Origin: Ptiloglossa arizonensis | Taxonomy: Eukaryota > Arthropoda > Insecta > Hymenoptera > Colletidae | Assembly (NCBI RefSeq): GCF_051014685.1 | Contig: NC_135051.1 | Span: forward strand, 12,481,557-12,545,556 | Reading direction: 5' to 3' | DNA length: 64,000 bases | Shown here: positions 25,599 to 38,206 of the stretch, in pieces | Layout of the letters: each line of letters opens with the position of its first letter | How positions within the stretch are numbered: the first letter of the stretch is position 1 | Program-made: the position numbers and the translations under genes | Notes under the pieces: model-generated | The model's input: only the letters and a program-made list of their open reading frames with translations | What the model was told of the DNA's origin: nothing | The model's database searches: none

Positions 25599-28504
25599 AC
25601 TGTGTACATCACGTTGAGAAAAGATTTAAAAAGTGAACATACCTTTTAGCCGCTACCTTCGTCGAGTAATTCGATTACAGAGGCAATTCAGTGAGAGACT
25701 ATACATTCGAAAACACAGTTTTCTCTGTAATTCTTCGTCCATTGCACAAGTATGCTCTTATTCGTCACATGAGAGTAGTCAAAAGAATACGTGTCTTCCG
25801 TTTTAACACTTTGAGTTGAAAAATCTGGTATACGTATCAAATTGTTCCACAAATTTTGCATACTTCATTTTCGCAGAAACATAATTCCTTCTGTACATAT
25901 TCATATATTGCTACATTATTATAAAAATAAATGTAGGTAATTCAGATCTAAAGATTGTGTACAAGAATACCAATATAATAAATAAATATTTCAGTTTAAC
26001 CTGTACTATACGGGGTATCGTAACTTGTACACTGAACATGTTAAAGTGCTTTAGCCCGAGAGTTAATTTGCAGTTTTTTATCGCGTTACGAGTTGCAGAT
26101 ATACAATTATTAGTAAATATTTGATATTATAATGGTAAATAATTTAAATACTATTTTTCAGAAATAGCAACACTAGTTAGTACGCCGTGATATCGCGAAC
26201 AAATAATTTCGCTCACTAGATCAAAGATTATAGTTGTATACATTTAAAAAAACATACTACGTGTTTTCTTTAGTTCGTGTATTAAATTGTGTTGACTCAA
26301 TTTTCTTTGCATTTTACATTATTGAAAAAGTAGTATTTCGAGTAAATAATAATGCAGGAATAAAAGAAACCAAACGCAAAGTCTATCTTCCCGACATGTA
26401 TCGGGCTACGTGGTTGACATGCCTGTTGTATAGCCTGGCTAGTCAATCCTAAATAAGTCAAAATACGCATGCGTAAACCAGTGAATGTAATCAACGCAGA
26501 GTCCTGTTTCACTTCAGTTCCCATTCTGTTTTAGGTGCTAGAACTTACCACTTCTACGACTGCTTCTTACCCACCATGTCTCACTGTGATATCAATTGGG
26601 CCACAGCTGTGGCCTGTCGATTGTCCGTAAGTTCAAACGAGCACTCTGTCTCGTAAAGACATCAGTTGCCCAACCCCAGGTTCAGCAAAAGTTTCTGTCC
26701 CCACCTACCTCACCAAGTGAATCCGGCCTCAGGCCTCACTCTCGCTTGACTAAGATATATACAAATGATATCTACACGTTTAACTTTGTTCATATATAAT
26801 TTCCATATAAAAATTTGATATTGTTCGCGTTAAATCGACCTTTAAATATTTTTACTTGTGCATTACAGAACTGTACAAATTTTGTGCAAAAGTAAGAAGA
26901 CATTAAACCCGTACATCAACCAGGTAACCGGGATAGCTTTACCACATTTAATTAAATAATGTTCATGTCAGATGCTTACTCTTTGAATAGATCTACGTTG
27001 ATTTACGTTTCAAAAAGAAAAATTTATGGAGAAACTTTTACATAAGTGGATTTTAAATATATTTATACGCTTAATCAGTAACCAAGGAACCCGGACATCA
27101 ACATACAAAAAGTTGTAATTAGGTGGATTATCAACAAAAGTATAGGAATAAATATAGTATAATACAAGAAGTATATTAATAAAAACTCTTTATTCACTTA
27201 TAATAAAAGATGAGTTTTAAATTTTGCAAATGAATTTGTGTGTTCGTCATAGATTAGTCACTACCAGCCTAATCGCTTGTCAGCACATATGAACGAATTA
27301 TGATACTTTTGTGGAAGGAAATGTTTTTACTTTATTTATAGGCTGTCATGTTTTTTTTTGCATTTATTTTTTCTTTTTATTGTACCGACAATTATTAATA
27401 TCCACGATGAAACAAGTTTTGCCAAAGGAAGTTCAAATTTTCTTTCACGAATACATAATGACGCGCCTGTTTCCCCTTTCAACCGTTTCTTTTAAGGCAA
27501 CATATTTACGTTATCAAAGATACCGTGCGATGCTAAAAAGGCACCTAACACAAGTTAGGGTCTTCGTCATAAGAAACCTTACAGACGCTGCGCACGACGT
27601 ATGCGTTAATATCACGTTTAGACGAGAGTGGAAGAACCCTGCAATTTTACGAGACCTCGTTGGTCTGTACATTATATAATATAGGATAAGGTTTTGTTTA
27701 CTGTCTTATGAAAACAATCATCTTTGTTGATAGTCGTGGGCAGTACGTATGTACGTACAAAAATATTTGGACACAAAAAAATTCTCAATTTTCTTAGAAA
27801 TATTAATTCAGAAGAAATTTTCAGAAATTCTTAAATTGAAACATAAAATATGTTTACAAACATAGTTGATTGAATGTAGTCTAAAAAATCACTTCTTTAT
27901 TTAGTCGTTATACTGTCGTTTGTAAGAATGTGTCACAAAGTAAAGGCATCGTGTGATTTACATCAACTCGTGATTTTCCATCGCGAATAGAAGAAATCGA
28001 TCAACAGGTCGTTATGTTCAATTTTAAAAAAAGCAGTATAGACATTGTATTGCAGTGTGTTTTGGTTACAAGAGCTCGATTTTGATTGACTGAAATTTCT
28101 TAATTATAAAACTTGTATTCTCGATGTTGGTGTGATCCGATTGATTAGATTCAACCCTAGAGGTTGATTAGTGGAGGTGGAGTGACATTTGTCCAATTGC
28201 TAAAACCTGCGGCAGCTCGTAATGGGAGTCACATCTACGAAAAAAAGTTAATTAACTTTGACCTGATCTGCGTGAAGTAGTGGCAGCTTGTCCAGGTTAA
28301 CGCCTGTTGTCCAAATGTGGAAACTATGTGGTTCATTGGCGACTGGTAATTTGAGTTTATAGAACGGTTAAATAAAGTTACTCTTAAAAATATGTACTGA
28401 ATAAAAATATATTAAATAAAAATATACAATTTGTTGTGCCTCCGAGCACACAAGTGAAAGTCAAGGATTAAGAATAAAGACTATACAAACTAATATACTA
28501 GGTT
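25599..28504. other. AT-rich non-coding DNA
   Basis: No gene can be supported. The frame at 27311-27679 is open for 122 codons but has no recognisable motif; its second half (27440-27670) is GC-richer and Arg-rich. A block at 26380-26750 is denser, contains the 16-bp palindrome GGCCACAGCTGTGGCC at 26599-26614, and has an acceptor-like TTCTGTTTTAG at 26524-26534 followed 92 nt later by GTAAGT at 26627. It could be an exon of a non-coding RNA, but this is speculation. Confidence 0.4.
26599..26614. other. Perfect 16-bp palindrome with E-box
   Basis: GGCCACAGCTGTGGCC reads identically on both strands and has the E-box CAGCTG at its centre. A role as a bHLH dimer site is possible but unproven. 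Confidence 0.5.
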
Positions 28505-28601
28505 GTTCAATAACTTTTGTCGTTCAATAAATCTTATTGAACAGTTCTACATTACATAGTACAGTTCAATAAGTTTTATCGAACGACAAAAATACTTGAA
28601 T
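28505..28601. mobile_element. Fold-back (hairpin) MITE relic
   Basis: Arms of 41 bases at 28505-28545 and 28561-28601 are inverted copies, about 34 of 41 identical, around a 15-base loop. Shared cores are TTTTGTCGTTC and CTTATTGAAC. The left side is preceded by CTAGG, resembling mariner-type termini of the TAGGTTGTTCAATAA kind, but the outer bases of the right side have diverged, so family and target duplication cannot be fixed. Confidence 0.65.
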
Positions 28602-29178
28602 GGTGCTGTGCACAGGAACCATAATACATTAAAGTGTGGGTCGAATACTATAGTCCTATATACTATATTTGCCTTAAATATGAAGTCAAAGTTATTTTGA
28701 GATACTCAATGAGGATAGTAAGAGGTACAGACCAATAGTAAATGAACCTTGGTTTACCTGGTAATGTGCTAATCAGGAATGAAAATTTTAACTTTCGTGT
28801 TACAAATTATATCTTTATGAAAGCATTACAAGTAGTTTAATAAAATTTTCCCGACGTAAACGAATCCACACACAACTCCATTCAGATTATTTTTAATTAC
28901 GCGTCATTTGCAAGTCTTTCAAAAGTGATTCGAGTAACGTAACTAAAAGTAATTCTAACAAGGTACGGTGCGAGCTCATTTTGATCGGGAAAATTTCGTC
29001 AATCGAAAGATTATGAACATATAACGAATAATATAAAATACTTTCATTTTCATGGTTGGATAAATTTCGATTACGTGCACATACCGAACATATTACTTAC
29101 CATGTAAGTGAACAATTATATTATACATGTAAGAGTGAACGAGAATTGGAAATCAACTTTATTGGCAATGAGCATAGT

Positions 29179-29376
29179 TCACTCGGTGACTCTACAAGGA
29201 GCTCCTCTTCGGCCCATCGAAGCAGTCGCTGCTGTCAGCTTCGCTACATCGGAGGGAAGAACTATACTTTCGCGGCGTCCATGTCCATCGTACACCAGGC
29301 GCCGATCGGCTTGAGCTGTCGGATAACTATCTTGCACCTTTTGCTTCAAAGTTCTCAGTTCATCTCCGTGTACAAC
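29179..29376 (-). pseudogene. Degenerate open frame, possibly retroelement-derived
   Basis: The minus strand is open for 65 codons without a start codon, and the translation has coding-like composition, including VVHGDELRTLKQKVQDSY and ADRRLVYDGHGRRESIVLP. The second part loosely resembles the stretch before the zinc-binding segment of LTR-retrotransposon integrases; the first part also resembles a ubiquitin-like fold fragment. Neither match is firm. It adjoins the GC-rich block 29400-30900 on the same strand, with which it may form one dead element. Confidence 0.25.
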
Positions 29377-29399
29377 TCAGGGCAGTAGTCAGCTTTGCT

Positions 29400-30900
29400 T
29401 GACTCGATAACCTAGTTAAACGTCTTTTTCACTGCCTTGAACTATTGGAATCTGTTAGTGGCCTCTGATCTCTTGCGGATCCAGAGCCAGACGTCTGAGT
29501 CTTAAACATTCCAACCTGAGGCCAGGAATCTAGTCGTTCCATCAAAACACCTGGCTCTTGCCTTTCTACAGTTTCTTGTGAGACATTGCGCACTGCAGGC
29601 TTGTAGGATGAGCATTGTGCTTATCAGCGCCCATCCCCCTCCCCAAGGACGGTAGCGTAATACATTAACGACCAGGTAGGTTGAAAATCGACATGACTTG
29701 GCATCGCGTCGGTGCAAACGAAGTGAACGGCGACTGGGGGTTTCATCCTTGAGATCCCCAATCCTAAGGGTGAGCCCAGGGCGGTTCACCTCGCTCTGTT
29801 GATGAGCGAAACTCTCGTTAGCCAGGATGTCCGAGTCGCCCACCAAGCACACGAAGCTTCGTGTGAGTGGGCTGGACAACTCGGCCGCCTGAAGGGACGT
29901 TAAGGTCGGAGAAATCCGATTGTCCCCGCCGGGCTTGGGTCAATTTGGGCCGGGTGCCCTCTCTTTACTATCCGTAGGGTGGCAAAGGCCTGGAGGCTCT
30001 CGGTGGAATGGGTGACGGTAAAAGTTGAGATCCTCACCCAGTACTTCAGTACTACCGTTGCCTGAAGACAGGGTATGTCCGTCAGCAGTGTCTATTACCG
30101 CTGTGATGCTGCGGACCATCGCGCGCAGAAAGAGGGTCAGCAAGTGTGTCCCTTCCCATACCCAACTGTTGAGAGACGTGGTCACGTCCGCTGGAGTACC
30201 TGAACATCTAGTCTGTCGAGTTGGAAATCATCGAAGAAGAGCTGGAACCGGTGATCCAGAGGCTCGGTGTAAAAAACATCGCTCTGGGTCCACATCGTGT
30301 GCCCAACTGAGTCTGGGTTTACACTCAGGGCATCCTTGGTGACGGTCTTCGATAGAATTTTGATCGCTGCCTGGATTTCAAGCGATTCTCCTTCACTTCG
30401 AAAATAATCTACCTCCTTCCGGAAGGTTGGTAGGCCTGTTGACTCTCTGACCGCGCACTGGGCCATTTGCCTTCTCGACAATACGGACAAACTGTTTGAA
30501 CAGTGCTGGCATCGTTGGACACTTGTCGGAGTGGGTTCGACTTGACCGAGGACCAGTTCAACATTCTATCCTGCGATGGGGTGAAATTAGACGGAGAATT
30601 TAAGATCATGGAGTCCCCGTATATATAAGGCCAGTAGTCGAGAACTACCTCCACGACAGATGGACAGAGTACACGGGCCGGTACAGGATGAAGCAGAGAG
30701 AGGTTTACTCCGAGGTTTTGCAACTTGACCGCCATTCATGCCGCATGAAGGGAGGGGGCACTAAATGTTATGCTGTATACAGTTTCCGGTGTTTCTCCGT
30801 AATCGTGCGAGTATGGTCACCGTGGGGTTTTAATGGATGCGCTCTGCATCCAGTGGTGTTTCAACCGTAAGGAATCGGGGGAGTTTTTGGAAGATTTCTC
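29400..30900 (-). pseudogene. GC-rich coding-like block, probable dead mobile element
   Basis: This 1.5-kb block is markedly richer in GC than its flanks and is open in long shifted pieces on the minus strand: 30409-30735 (with VCPYCREG), 30182-30490 (with EIQAAIKILSKTVTKDALS), 29940-30185 and 29502-29879. The frames step from one to the next with short overlaps, as in a broken coding region. I do not recognise the product. The minus strand also shows ...CATAACA then a C-rich tract near 30740-30775, which could be an LTR edge, but no second LTR was found. An old LTR or non-LTR element is the most likely reading; a decayed host gene is possible. Confidence 0.35.
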
Positions 30901-31659
30901 CCACGTTAAAAAAGAAGGGGACTGAAGATGGTGTCTGGTAAATTGTCGAACGGGTCAGGGGGATCGATTTGAAGGTGGTCCTCCATTAGACCGAGTTGCT
31001 TGTCATACACTTACCTCAGCGCCATACCTATTAAATGAACAGGAGTAGTTTCTATAGTAAACCCAAGTGATTTATTAACTATATCTGATATACTCTATCG
31101 AATGGTAGTTTAAATTTTTGTTATCGAGTAGAAATGGAATATTCACATTGGAATTCATGCTTTTTTTAACGTTCTTCCATGTTTTTTTTTAAAAACATAG
31201 AATTTTGTATTGCACAACATATATGACAGTTTTGTCTCGAACTGTTTTTCTGAAAATACGCTCATTGAATAGTGAAATGATTTTGAAAATATAAATCAAG
31301 AATAGAAACATTATGTAGAAAATTGTTTACTTAAATTGCGAATTCAAATGTTTCAAAGAAGAAAATTCTTTTTAGTACCAAATTAGAGTTAGAGTGCAAA
31401 ATTAAATTTGCAATTTAGAATTATAACAAAAAAAATACGTTTAATAATAATTTTATACAGTTATTAAGTGAAGTTTAGTTATTCTCTTGTCCTGAAATTT
31501 ACACAAAGGCACATTTTTTGCACCATTCTAGATTCTGCACTCTAGTTTGGAAAACTCTATACAATCTTTAAAGTGAAAGGGTTACTGTATTTATTTTCAT
31601 AGTTTCTGATCAATTTCTTGTTAAGGAGACACCAAGGTTGCGTCCCTAATGTTAAAATA
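30901..31659. other. AT-rich non-coding DNA
   Basis: No gene is supported. A small hairpin CATGTTTTT/AAAAACATAG lies near 31179-31201. The first 100 bases share the higher GC of the preceding block. Confidence 0.5.
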
Positions 31660-32240
31660 ATACGACCGTAGTGAAAGACAATCCGTTGCATCGGCTTTGG
31701 CGTCTCAGCGATGCAACACTGGACCGCTTTCTATTCATTAAACGCGCACGACTGCTCATTAAAAGTAGTTCGCCGTGGCGAAAGTCGTAACTCAAGCGCC
31801 GCAGCGTCGTTGTTGTCCTCGTCGTTTCGGGCGTGCCTGCCCGTAAGAAAACTTCCCCTTCTTTTTCGCGCTTCTCTCGCTGGAGCTTGTAATCCCTTTT
31901 TATAATTAGTCGTCTCATTACCATAGTTACGATCGATAATGATTATCAACCCGCTTCGGGCGCTCACTTTCTACTGCAGCAAGACTGTCGCGTAATTTCA
32001 TGGAAATTCATCCGACAGAGGGTGTACGGAGAATGAAACTAGAGTACGATGTGCACAGGCGGATGAAGAACGAGAAGGAAAAGACAAAGTAAGTAAAGGT
32101 ACCGAGATCGCTCTTACGATCAAGTGGGTATCAGAAAAAATGTTGGCACAAGAAAAAGTATCGCGTTGCTTGAACGGGGTCATCCGATTCGTTTGAATCG
32201 ATAATGAAAATGCAATTATCGCTTCTTGCTCAGTCATATT
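31660..32240. promoter_or_regulatory. Candidate regulatory island
   Basis: A CpG-rich block with frames open on both strands and no recognisable protein. It includes TGATTATCA at 31940-31948 within a HOX/PBC-like context and a CGATCGATAATG just before it. On the plus strand the part 31990-32200 is open and rich in Glu, Lys and Arg without an ATG, and might instead be an exon. Regulatory DNA is the cautious reading. Confidence 0.25.
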
Positions 32241-34499
32241 TAGCGTAATTTACACCGCGGGAGACATTCTTGAAAGGTAAATTAAGCCTAACTCGACAAA
32301 TTGATACTGTATATTTATCATTTATTTTTTAAGTGTTACACGAAATAACACTTTTATTTTACCCGAAGTTTCATCCGTTCGTTTTTGATGTTTTGTAAAT
32401 ATAAGAGGTATAGCTCAGTACTGCACCATTTTGAATAATAAATGCATAAACATTCAATATGAGACATGGTAGAAAAAATGGGAAAGAAATTATTTTTTTT
32501 TTTATTATACGAAATAATCATTTTCAATATATTATTACAAAGGTTATATGTTGTAACGTTATAGGTAGTAAACGTACTATTCTATATATTAAAGGAATGT
32601 AATTTTTATTTCAAATATACAAATATTAGTCACTTCTCACTTTTTGCAGTGTCGTATCTTTCGATATTTCAAGATCAACAATATACATGTGTACCTTCGA
32701 ATGTAGGTATATATCCATACTGACACTGTATCAGCAAAATTTCTAACCTATAACATTCTCTTTTAAACTAACGATAAAAACAATTATGTTTTCATTTGAA
32801 TAAACATTAAATAGTTTGTGACTGTTCGTGAATCACCACGACAAACAGCAATGTGGCAGAAAGAATTGCTGTATCGTGCAATCGAAACATATTTCTGCTG
32901 ATAAAAATATTTGCAGACGATATAATATACCGTACTTCAATATCAAACGAAATATCCCTGTCTAAACAAATGTCCTTTTTCCCAAACGACCTCAGAGGTA
33001 CACAAAACGATTTTACAACAGCGGTTGGACGCGATGCACTAGATCCGATGTACATATATATCCTTTGCCAAATAGAATCGCACTTAAGCGCATACCGACG
33101 TGTAAAGGGGGTGCGGTTCAAGCAAACCACCAGGAATTGTCGGTTGCCTTTCCAACTCGTACGAGCCTTCTTCACCACACCGCTATCTCCTTCGATCCAC
33201 TCTTCGTGCACTTCTTGCAATAACGCAATGTGACTCCTTTGCATGGGAATTGATAACATGTACGTGCAGAGCACCCTTATGTATCAGTACACAGGCGATT
33301 AAATAACGAAACTAATTTTGTTATAAAATTGGGTATTCATTTTTGCGTTACCACGTGCACAATCTCTCTTTGAACACCTTGTAATTAAGAAATAATTGTA
33401 AGAGTATAAACAATGAGAACCAGTGCGAATAGAATCGGAACAGACCAAATATTTTTTTAATAAGTTATAGACGTTTGTTAGTCTGGATGAGTTGTTTAAG
33501 AAATAGTTCCTATTTAAGTGCAACGATTGTTTGTTCTGAAAATAAATAAAATTAACAATTAAGCAGAAGTTAGAAAAACAGTAGAACTTCATTAACCAAA
33601 ATTAATTGACAGAAAGATATCCAGATTAGTAATAATTTGAATTAGTGGATCGTTTTCTCGTTTATTCTGTCACGATCCAGTTCAAAGTTGGCGACACAAT
33701 TAAAGGGAACGATAGTAACTGAGGAACATTTAGAGCGATTAGGAAACTGTGAAACTGGTGGGAAACGGATTGAGTGACTAGGAAAAGTCAGAACGAGTGA
33801 GGTACATGGAAATTAGTCAGGTATAGATAATACTTAATCCAGAATTTTTTATATAATACAATTTAATAGTTTGCAAAATATTTTATTTTTAATAAAACTT
33901 TTGTGTAAAATAGTTATTACAAAAGAGTCGATATTTTTGCTAATGTAGCGAGAAGTTATTTCTCAAGCATAGTACTATTATTTGCGACAGATGTTTTAAT
34001 CGTCTCGCAAATCCATTATTCGAGTATTCTGATTAATTTACGTTAAACATTATTTTAATTGTTCATTTCTTATTTTTGTTTGACATAAATTGTTGTTATT
34101 CTAATAAAATTCAACATTTCTCATGTGTTCGTATGATTTTTTGAACGATGCAAGTCCAAAATTAGCCATTTTTAAATAATCTCGATACCACGTACAAAAT
34201 GCACAGAACTACGCGTTGGAATCAAGAAGAGTGCAAAAGAAGTACCCTACACTTGTATTTTAAGTGCACTACTCTAATGAGTACAAAAAACTGTTTTTTA
34301 AAATATCCGAAAATGTAATTTTTGAATCATTGATCGACTCATCGATTCAATTATACAACGAATATTTTTGTAAGATAAAAATAAACATCGAATGGGTGTT
34401 AAAATAATATTATTGCATAATAGGTAATACGATAGGAAACATATAGTGTTAATGTTGGAAAAAGAAGTTTCTTTCGTGGCTGTGGCAGTTAGCAGAGTC
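32241..34499. other. Non-coding DNA with overlapping long frames at 32807-33274
   Basis: The minus strand is open for 155 codons (32807-33274) and the plus strand for 126 codons over the same bases. Neither shows a known motif in a convincing setting, and mutual openness points to composition. The rest is AT-rich; a T-run lies near 32490-32503. Confidence 0.45.
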
Positions 34500-35250
34500 C
34501 AACGGTTTATGTGCGACTCGGTAAGGGTTTAAGCGACAGGGGGATGTAGATGAACGCGGAGGGACGCGCGTGCGAGTACATATGTATATACTTCATCCTC
34601 AACTGACTCTCCCGCGGTTGCTTTCTTTTTTCCTTCTATTCTTAGTAATTATACATCTAATTGTGCGGAGTTCCTTTTTCCTGTAATTGCTTGTTGAAAC
34701 CTTAGTACGCTCGTTGAGGCAATTTCGACGGGGTCGGCGACTGGATGCATGTTGAAATTTGAAAGGAACTTTGGAGTGGCTGGTCGTGTTAACAGCTTGC
34801 GTCCCATCGTAATCTCGAGGCACCGAAAGCGAAGCTCCCGCCGCCAGACGATAATTTAATTAATGCGACGATGCGAACCGCCGCCAACAGAGAAAATAAA
34901 TATTTTCTAAAGAAACGTGCCGACATTCTACCTCCTAGCCGTCTCGTTGTCAACGCTTATTTCGAAGAGCTTCTTTTAAATTCTGTATTCGATCCCAGGA
35001 CGGTTAACCCAATCATGCAAATTAGACGTTATCTTATTAGTTTTCTTTATCTCCTATCCGTAACAGCTTGCACATTTTACTCTTCCAATTTCGCCTCCGC
35101 TGGAAAACCGGTCCCGGGGGTCGATAAACTATACCTGCTTTTATTTTCCTTTTACTTCTTCGCTTTCTCTTGCAAACGCGGGCTCAACAACGCCCGTCTT
35201 ATTGCTGGTTTAACCACCCGAGAAGAGCTTCGGCGTTATACAGAGGTGTG
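34500..35250. promoter_or_regulatory. Candidate regulatory island
   Basis: GC-richer block. The plus strand is open for 161 codons from 34871 to 35356, with hydrophobic runs (FLYLLSVTACTF, LYLLLFSFYFFAFSC), but no homologue comes to mind and the tail runs into AT-rich sequence. Motifs include an octamer ATGCAAAT at 35015-35022 next to TTAGACG, and TTTAATTAATG near 34856. A conserved enhancer is as likely as a gene; I favour non-coding. Confidence 0.25.
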
Positions 35251-37173
35251 CATATGTATTCTGTGCCAAGTATGCACATATATACACGGTGGGACAATAA
35301 TTCCAATCATCTTGAATATCTTTGTTGTTTTTATCAATCTGGAGAAACTTTGTTAACAAAAGTTTTATGGAATATAAGGATCAATAATATTATAGTAATC
35401 ATTTTTTTATACATGAAGAACTTTTAGAGATTTCATGGTTACCTCCATTTTTTTAAATGGTATGCTATACTTTTCTATTTCTGGTAAAATTTCGGGTGTT
35501 TGAGTAATTTCAATAATCTCTAATACAAAATTATTTCATAATGTGAAATCATTTATCATCGATAAAAATAGATACCAACTACTTCAAGCATTTCTGATGG
35601 AGTAAGTCTCATTGTTTCGTTCTGTTATCTGAAAGCCTTCTAACTGTGCAAAAGGTATTGGAATATTATGGCCTTTTCCATATTATACATTTGTGGACGA
35701 AGGTTCTCCATATCTATAAAAATAATGGAAATATTCAAGGTGATTAGAATTACTATCCTATCTAGTATGTATAGTACATACAAACCGTGGGCCAATATTC
35801 GTGGTACAAATTGTGTCAAAAAAATTCTACGGTTCAAAATAAGATCAAATGAAGAAAAACTGTTCTGAGATAAACGCGTTCAAAATTTAAGAATTAGAAT
35901 GCGTTAATATCGACTAGTGGTTGAAGCGTTAGGACATGCTTCGTAAAGAATACAGTTTCGTTAATATTTTAAATTTCGTCTTAATACTTTACAATGATAT
36001 TCTTGAATTTGTAAGTTTTAAGCTAATGCAAAAAAAATATCGAATTTTTTGATGGTGTTCCCTCTTAACATTTTCACTGTTGAATTAATCAGTGGTAGGA
36101 ACAGCCTCTGTGCTGAATTAATTTCACAGTTTATTTTTTAATTATTATACTTGTAAATACATGTAAAAATTAAATGATGAACTTACCAATCTTACAAAAT
36201 TATACATGAAAATTTAAAAATTTGGTGTTTTGTTTTAACCTGAGCATTTAAAATATTCCAGAAACTTTGAACGTTTTATACTTAACATTCTCTACATCTA
36301 CATACTTCCTTCGTAATGACGATCAATTCACACAAGCAGGGTGTCTACGTACAAAGGCTCAGTGTGTCTCCCAGGGAAAGCTACCCCTATAGCTTTTCTT
36401 TCTTTACTTTTCAGCCAACCGATCATAGACAAAGACAAAGAAGTACAGGACAAGCGAGTACAGGAGAAGTAGAAAAGGGATTGGCAAGTAAGCAAGTCTA
36501 AATTAAAACCAATAGGGTATGTGTAGCGTGTTCCTGAATGACTCATGTTACTGCTAATTATTTAGCTGCACGTCGCCAGTAGGGGCTACGACGACAGATA
36601 TTCATTGGTTACGCTTGGTTTACCATTAATTTTTGTACTTATTGCAACACTGATTTGTAACAGCTGTTGCTGAGAAAACTTATTATTCACTTTGGTAAAT
36701 TTCTTCATCTCTGCGGTAGATCGCAAATTTATTATATAGAATAAACGAATTAGTGCCTGCATCTTCTTTTCTTAGCACTTATAGACTATAAATGAAGAAG
36801 AATGTATTAATTTTGTTGGTTATGAGAATCTGTATATTTAAAAATGGTTCGTTGCAACAGTTAACATAACTTTTCAATCGAGCTATCATTCCATATAAAT
36901 ACATTAAAATTATAAAGAAACCTACTATGTCTAAGCGTAAGTATAAGTTATTAAGTTACATGTTAATAATATTATTAATGTGAATTGCTTTTCGAAAATT
37001 TCTAATCCAAATGAAAATGTATAATGGTAATTGAGAAAAGATTGTTAATGGTTAGGAATGAAAAATGAAAACTCATCAGATTAGACAGAACAAAGTGGAT
37101 TCCGTATATGTATTGAAAATAAAAAATGTTTAAAGACAATCATCTACTTCAACTGAAATATCATGTTATTATA
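35251..37173. other. AT-rich non-coding DNA with a splice-like pair at 36415-36487
   Basis: No gene is supported. One stretch has a textbook acceptor (AGCTTTTCTTTCTTTACTTTTCAG ending at 36414, pyrimidine-rich) followed 73 nt later by GTAAGC at 36488. Only one frame is open across the 73 nt, rich in Gln, Thr, Arg and Glu. It could be a plus-strand exon but no supporting neighbour was found. Confidence 0.3.
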
Positions 37174-37304
37174 TTAGGCTGTTCGGAAGGTCATTTCGGT
37201 TTTTTTTGTGAAAATGAAACACGATTTTTTTAGAGTGTATAAACATTTTATTAAATTGTATATTCTCCATTTTGGAAAACGAAATGATTTTCCAAACAAT
37301 CTAA
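37174..37304. mobile_element. Mariner-type MITE
   Basis: A 131-bp element with 30-base inverted ends, about 24 of 30 identical: TTAGGCTGTTCGGAAGGTCA at the left and, on the minus strand, TTAGATTGTTTGGAAAATCA at the right. It is flanked by TA on both sides (37172-37173 and 37305-37306), the target used by Tc1/mariner transposases. The termini match the TTAGGTTGTCCGGAAAGT style of insect mariners. No transposase remains inside. Confidence 0.8.
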
Positions 37305-38053
37305 TATATATGTAACGACTATCCATTGATAAAGGTATAGCTTAATTGTTCGTATAACCAAAAAATAAATAAGAAAACCTTTACTTTATTTTTTATTACA
37401 CAGGATCAACTAAAAAAGAAATTAGTCTTCATTTGACATCTTGATCTGTACTCATAAACACGAATGAGTTAACTAAGAGTAGACATCAAAGAAAGGATTA
37501 GAATGATTAAAATGTTAACACTGATAAAATTATTAGCATCCTAGATTGTTACCACTATTTAAGTGAAGTAAAAATAAAGATATTGGCTTTCAATGGTTTA
37601 TTTTGTGCAGGAGTAACAACTTCTAAAATTAATCGTAAGAATACAGACAATGGGTAAAATAATTTATGTAGCTCTGGGCAGTACGTTATGATAATTATAA
37701 TTACTTTGAAAGTTCCCGAAGCTACGAACACAGCTTTGATACCAACTTTTGAGCTTTGGTGTCGTATTAAAGACATGACAGGGAAAATCTCATTGTCCTG
37801 ACAGATCTTTTTATTCGTATATTATGTTCATAACTGGATCTGTAGAGCCAAACAGCAAATTTAATTAATTTTCTAATTTTCTATACATTTAACAGTGCTT
37901 CCACTACATATTACTAACAATAAGATGTGCTATTTCAGTAGAGTCGGTTTAATTCTCTTCGATCTTCTGCTATCTATGCAATATTTGTATTTTTAATACA
38001 TAATGTATTTTTATTCATTCTTTAGTGTATCATATTTTTAAATCTTTTTACAG

Positions 38054-38099
38054 GATATCTTCACTGTCACACCACGGTGTAGCAACTATTCTTCTTAAG
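38054..38099 (+). other. Possible 46-nt exon
   Basis: The tract AATCTTTTTACAG (38041-38053) makes a good acceptor and AAG|GTATTC at 38097-38105 a fair donor. Between them one frame stays open (ISSLSHHGVATILLK). It may be chance; no adjacent exon in compatible phase was found. Confidence 0.15.
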
Positions 38100-38206
38100 G
38101 TATTCTTTTGAAATATATAGATAATATTTAAGTTTATGCACCCACATTGAGATGATTGTGTTTTGAACAAGTTTCAAGCAATATACTAATCTTCTTTATC
38201 GCAACA

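Noticed and set aside
32853..33274. FADDI, resembling a reverse-transcriptase active site, and the 155-codon frame opposite
   Set aside because: Sequence around FADDI does not follow the reverse-transcriptase pattern and both strands are open, so a chance match is likely.
12225..35022. POU octamers ATGCAAAT as evidence of specific enhancers
   Set aside because: The octamer also occurs repeatedly in plain AT-rich parts of the window, so it is not specific to the islands.
34871..35356. 161-codon frame with hydrophobic runs as a membrane protein
   Set aside because: No homologue recalled, no gene context, and the frame runs on into AT-rich DNA; kept only as part of an island.
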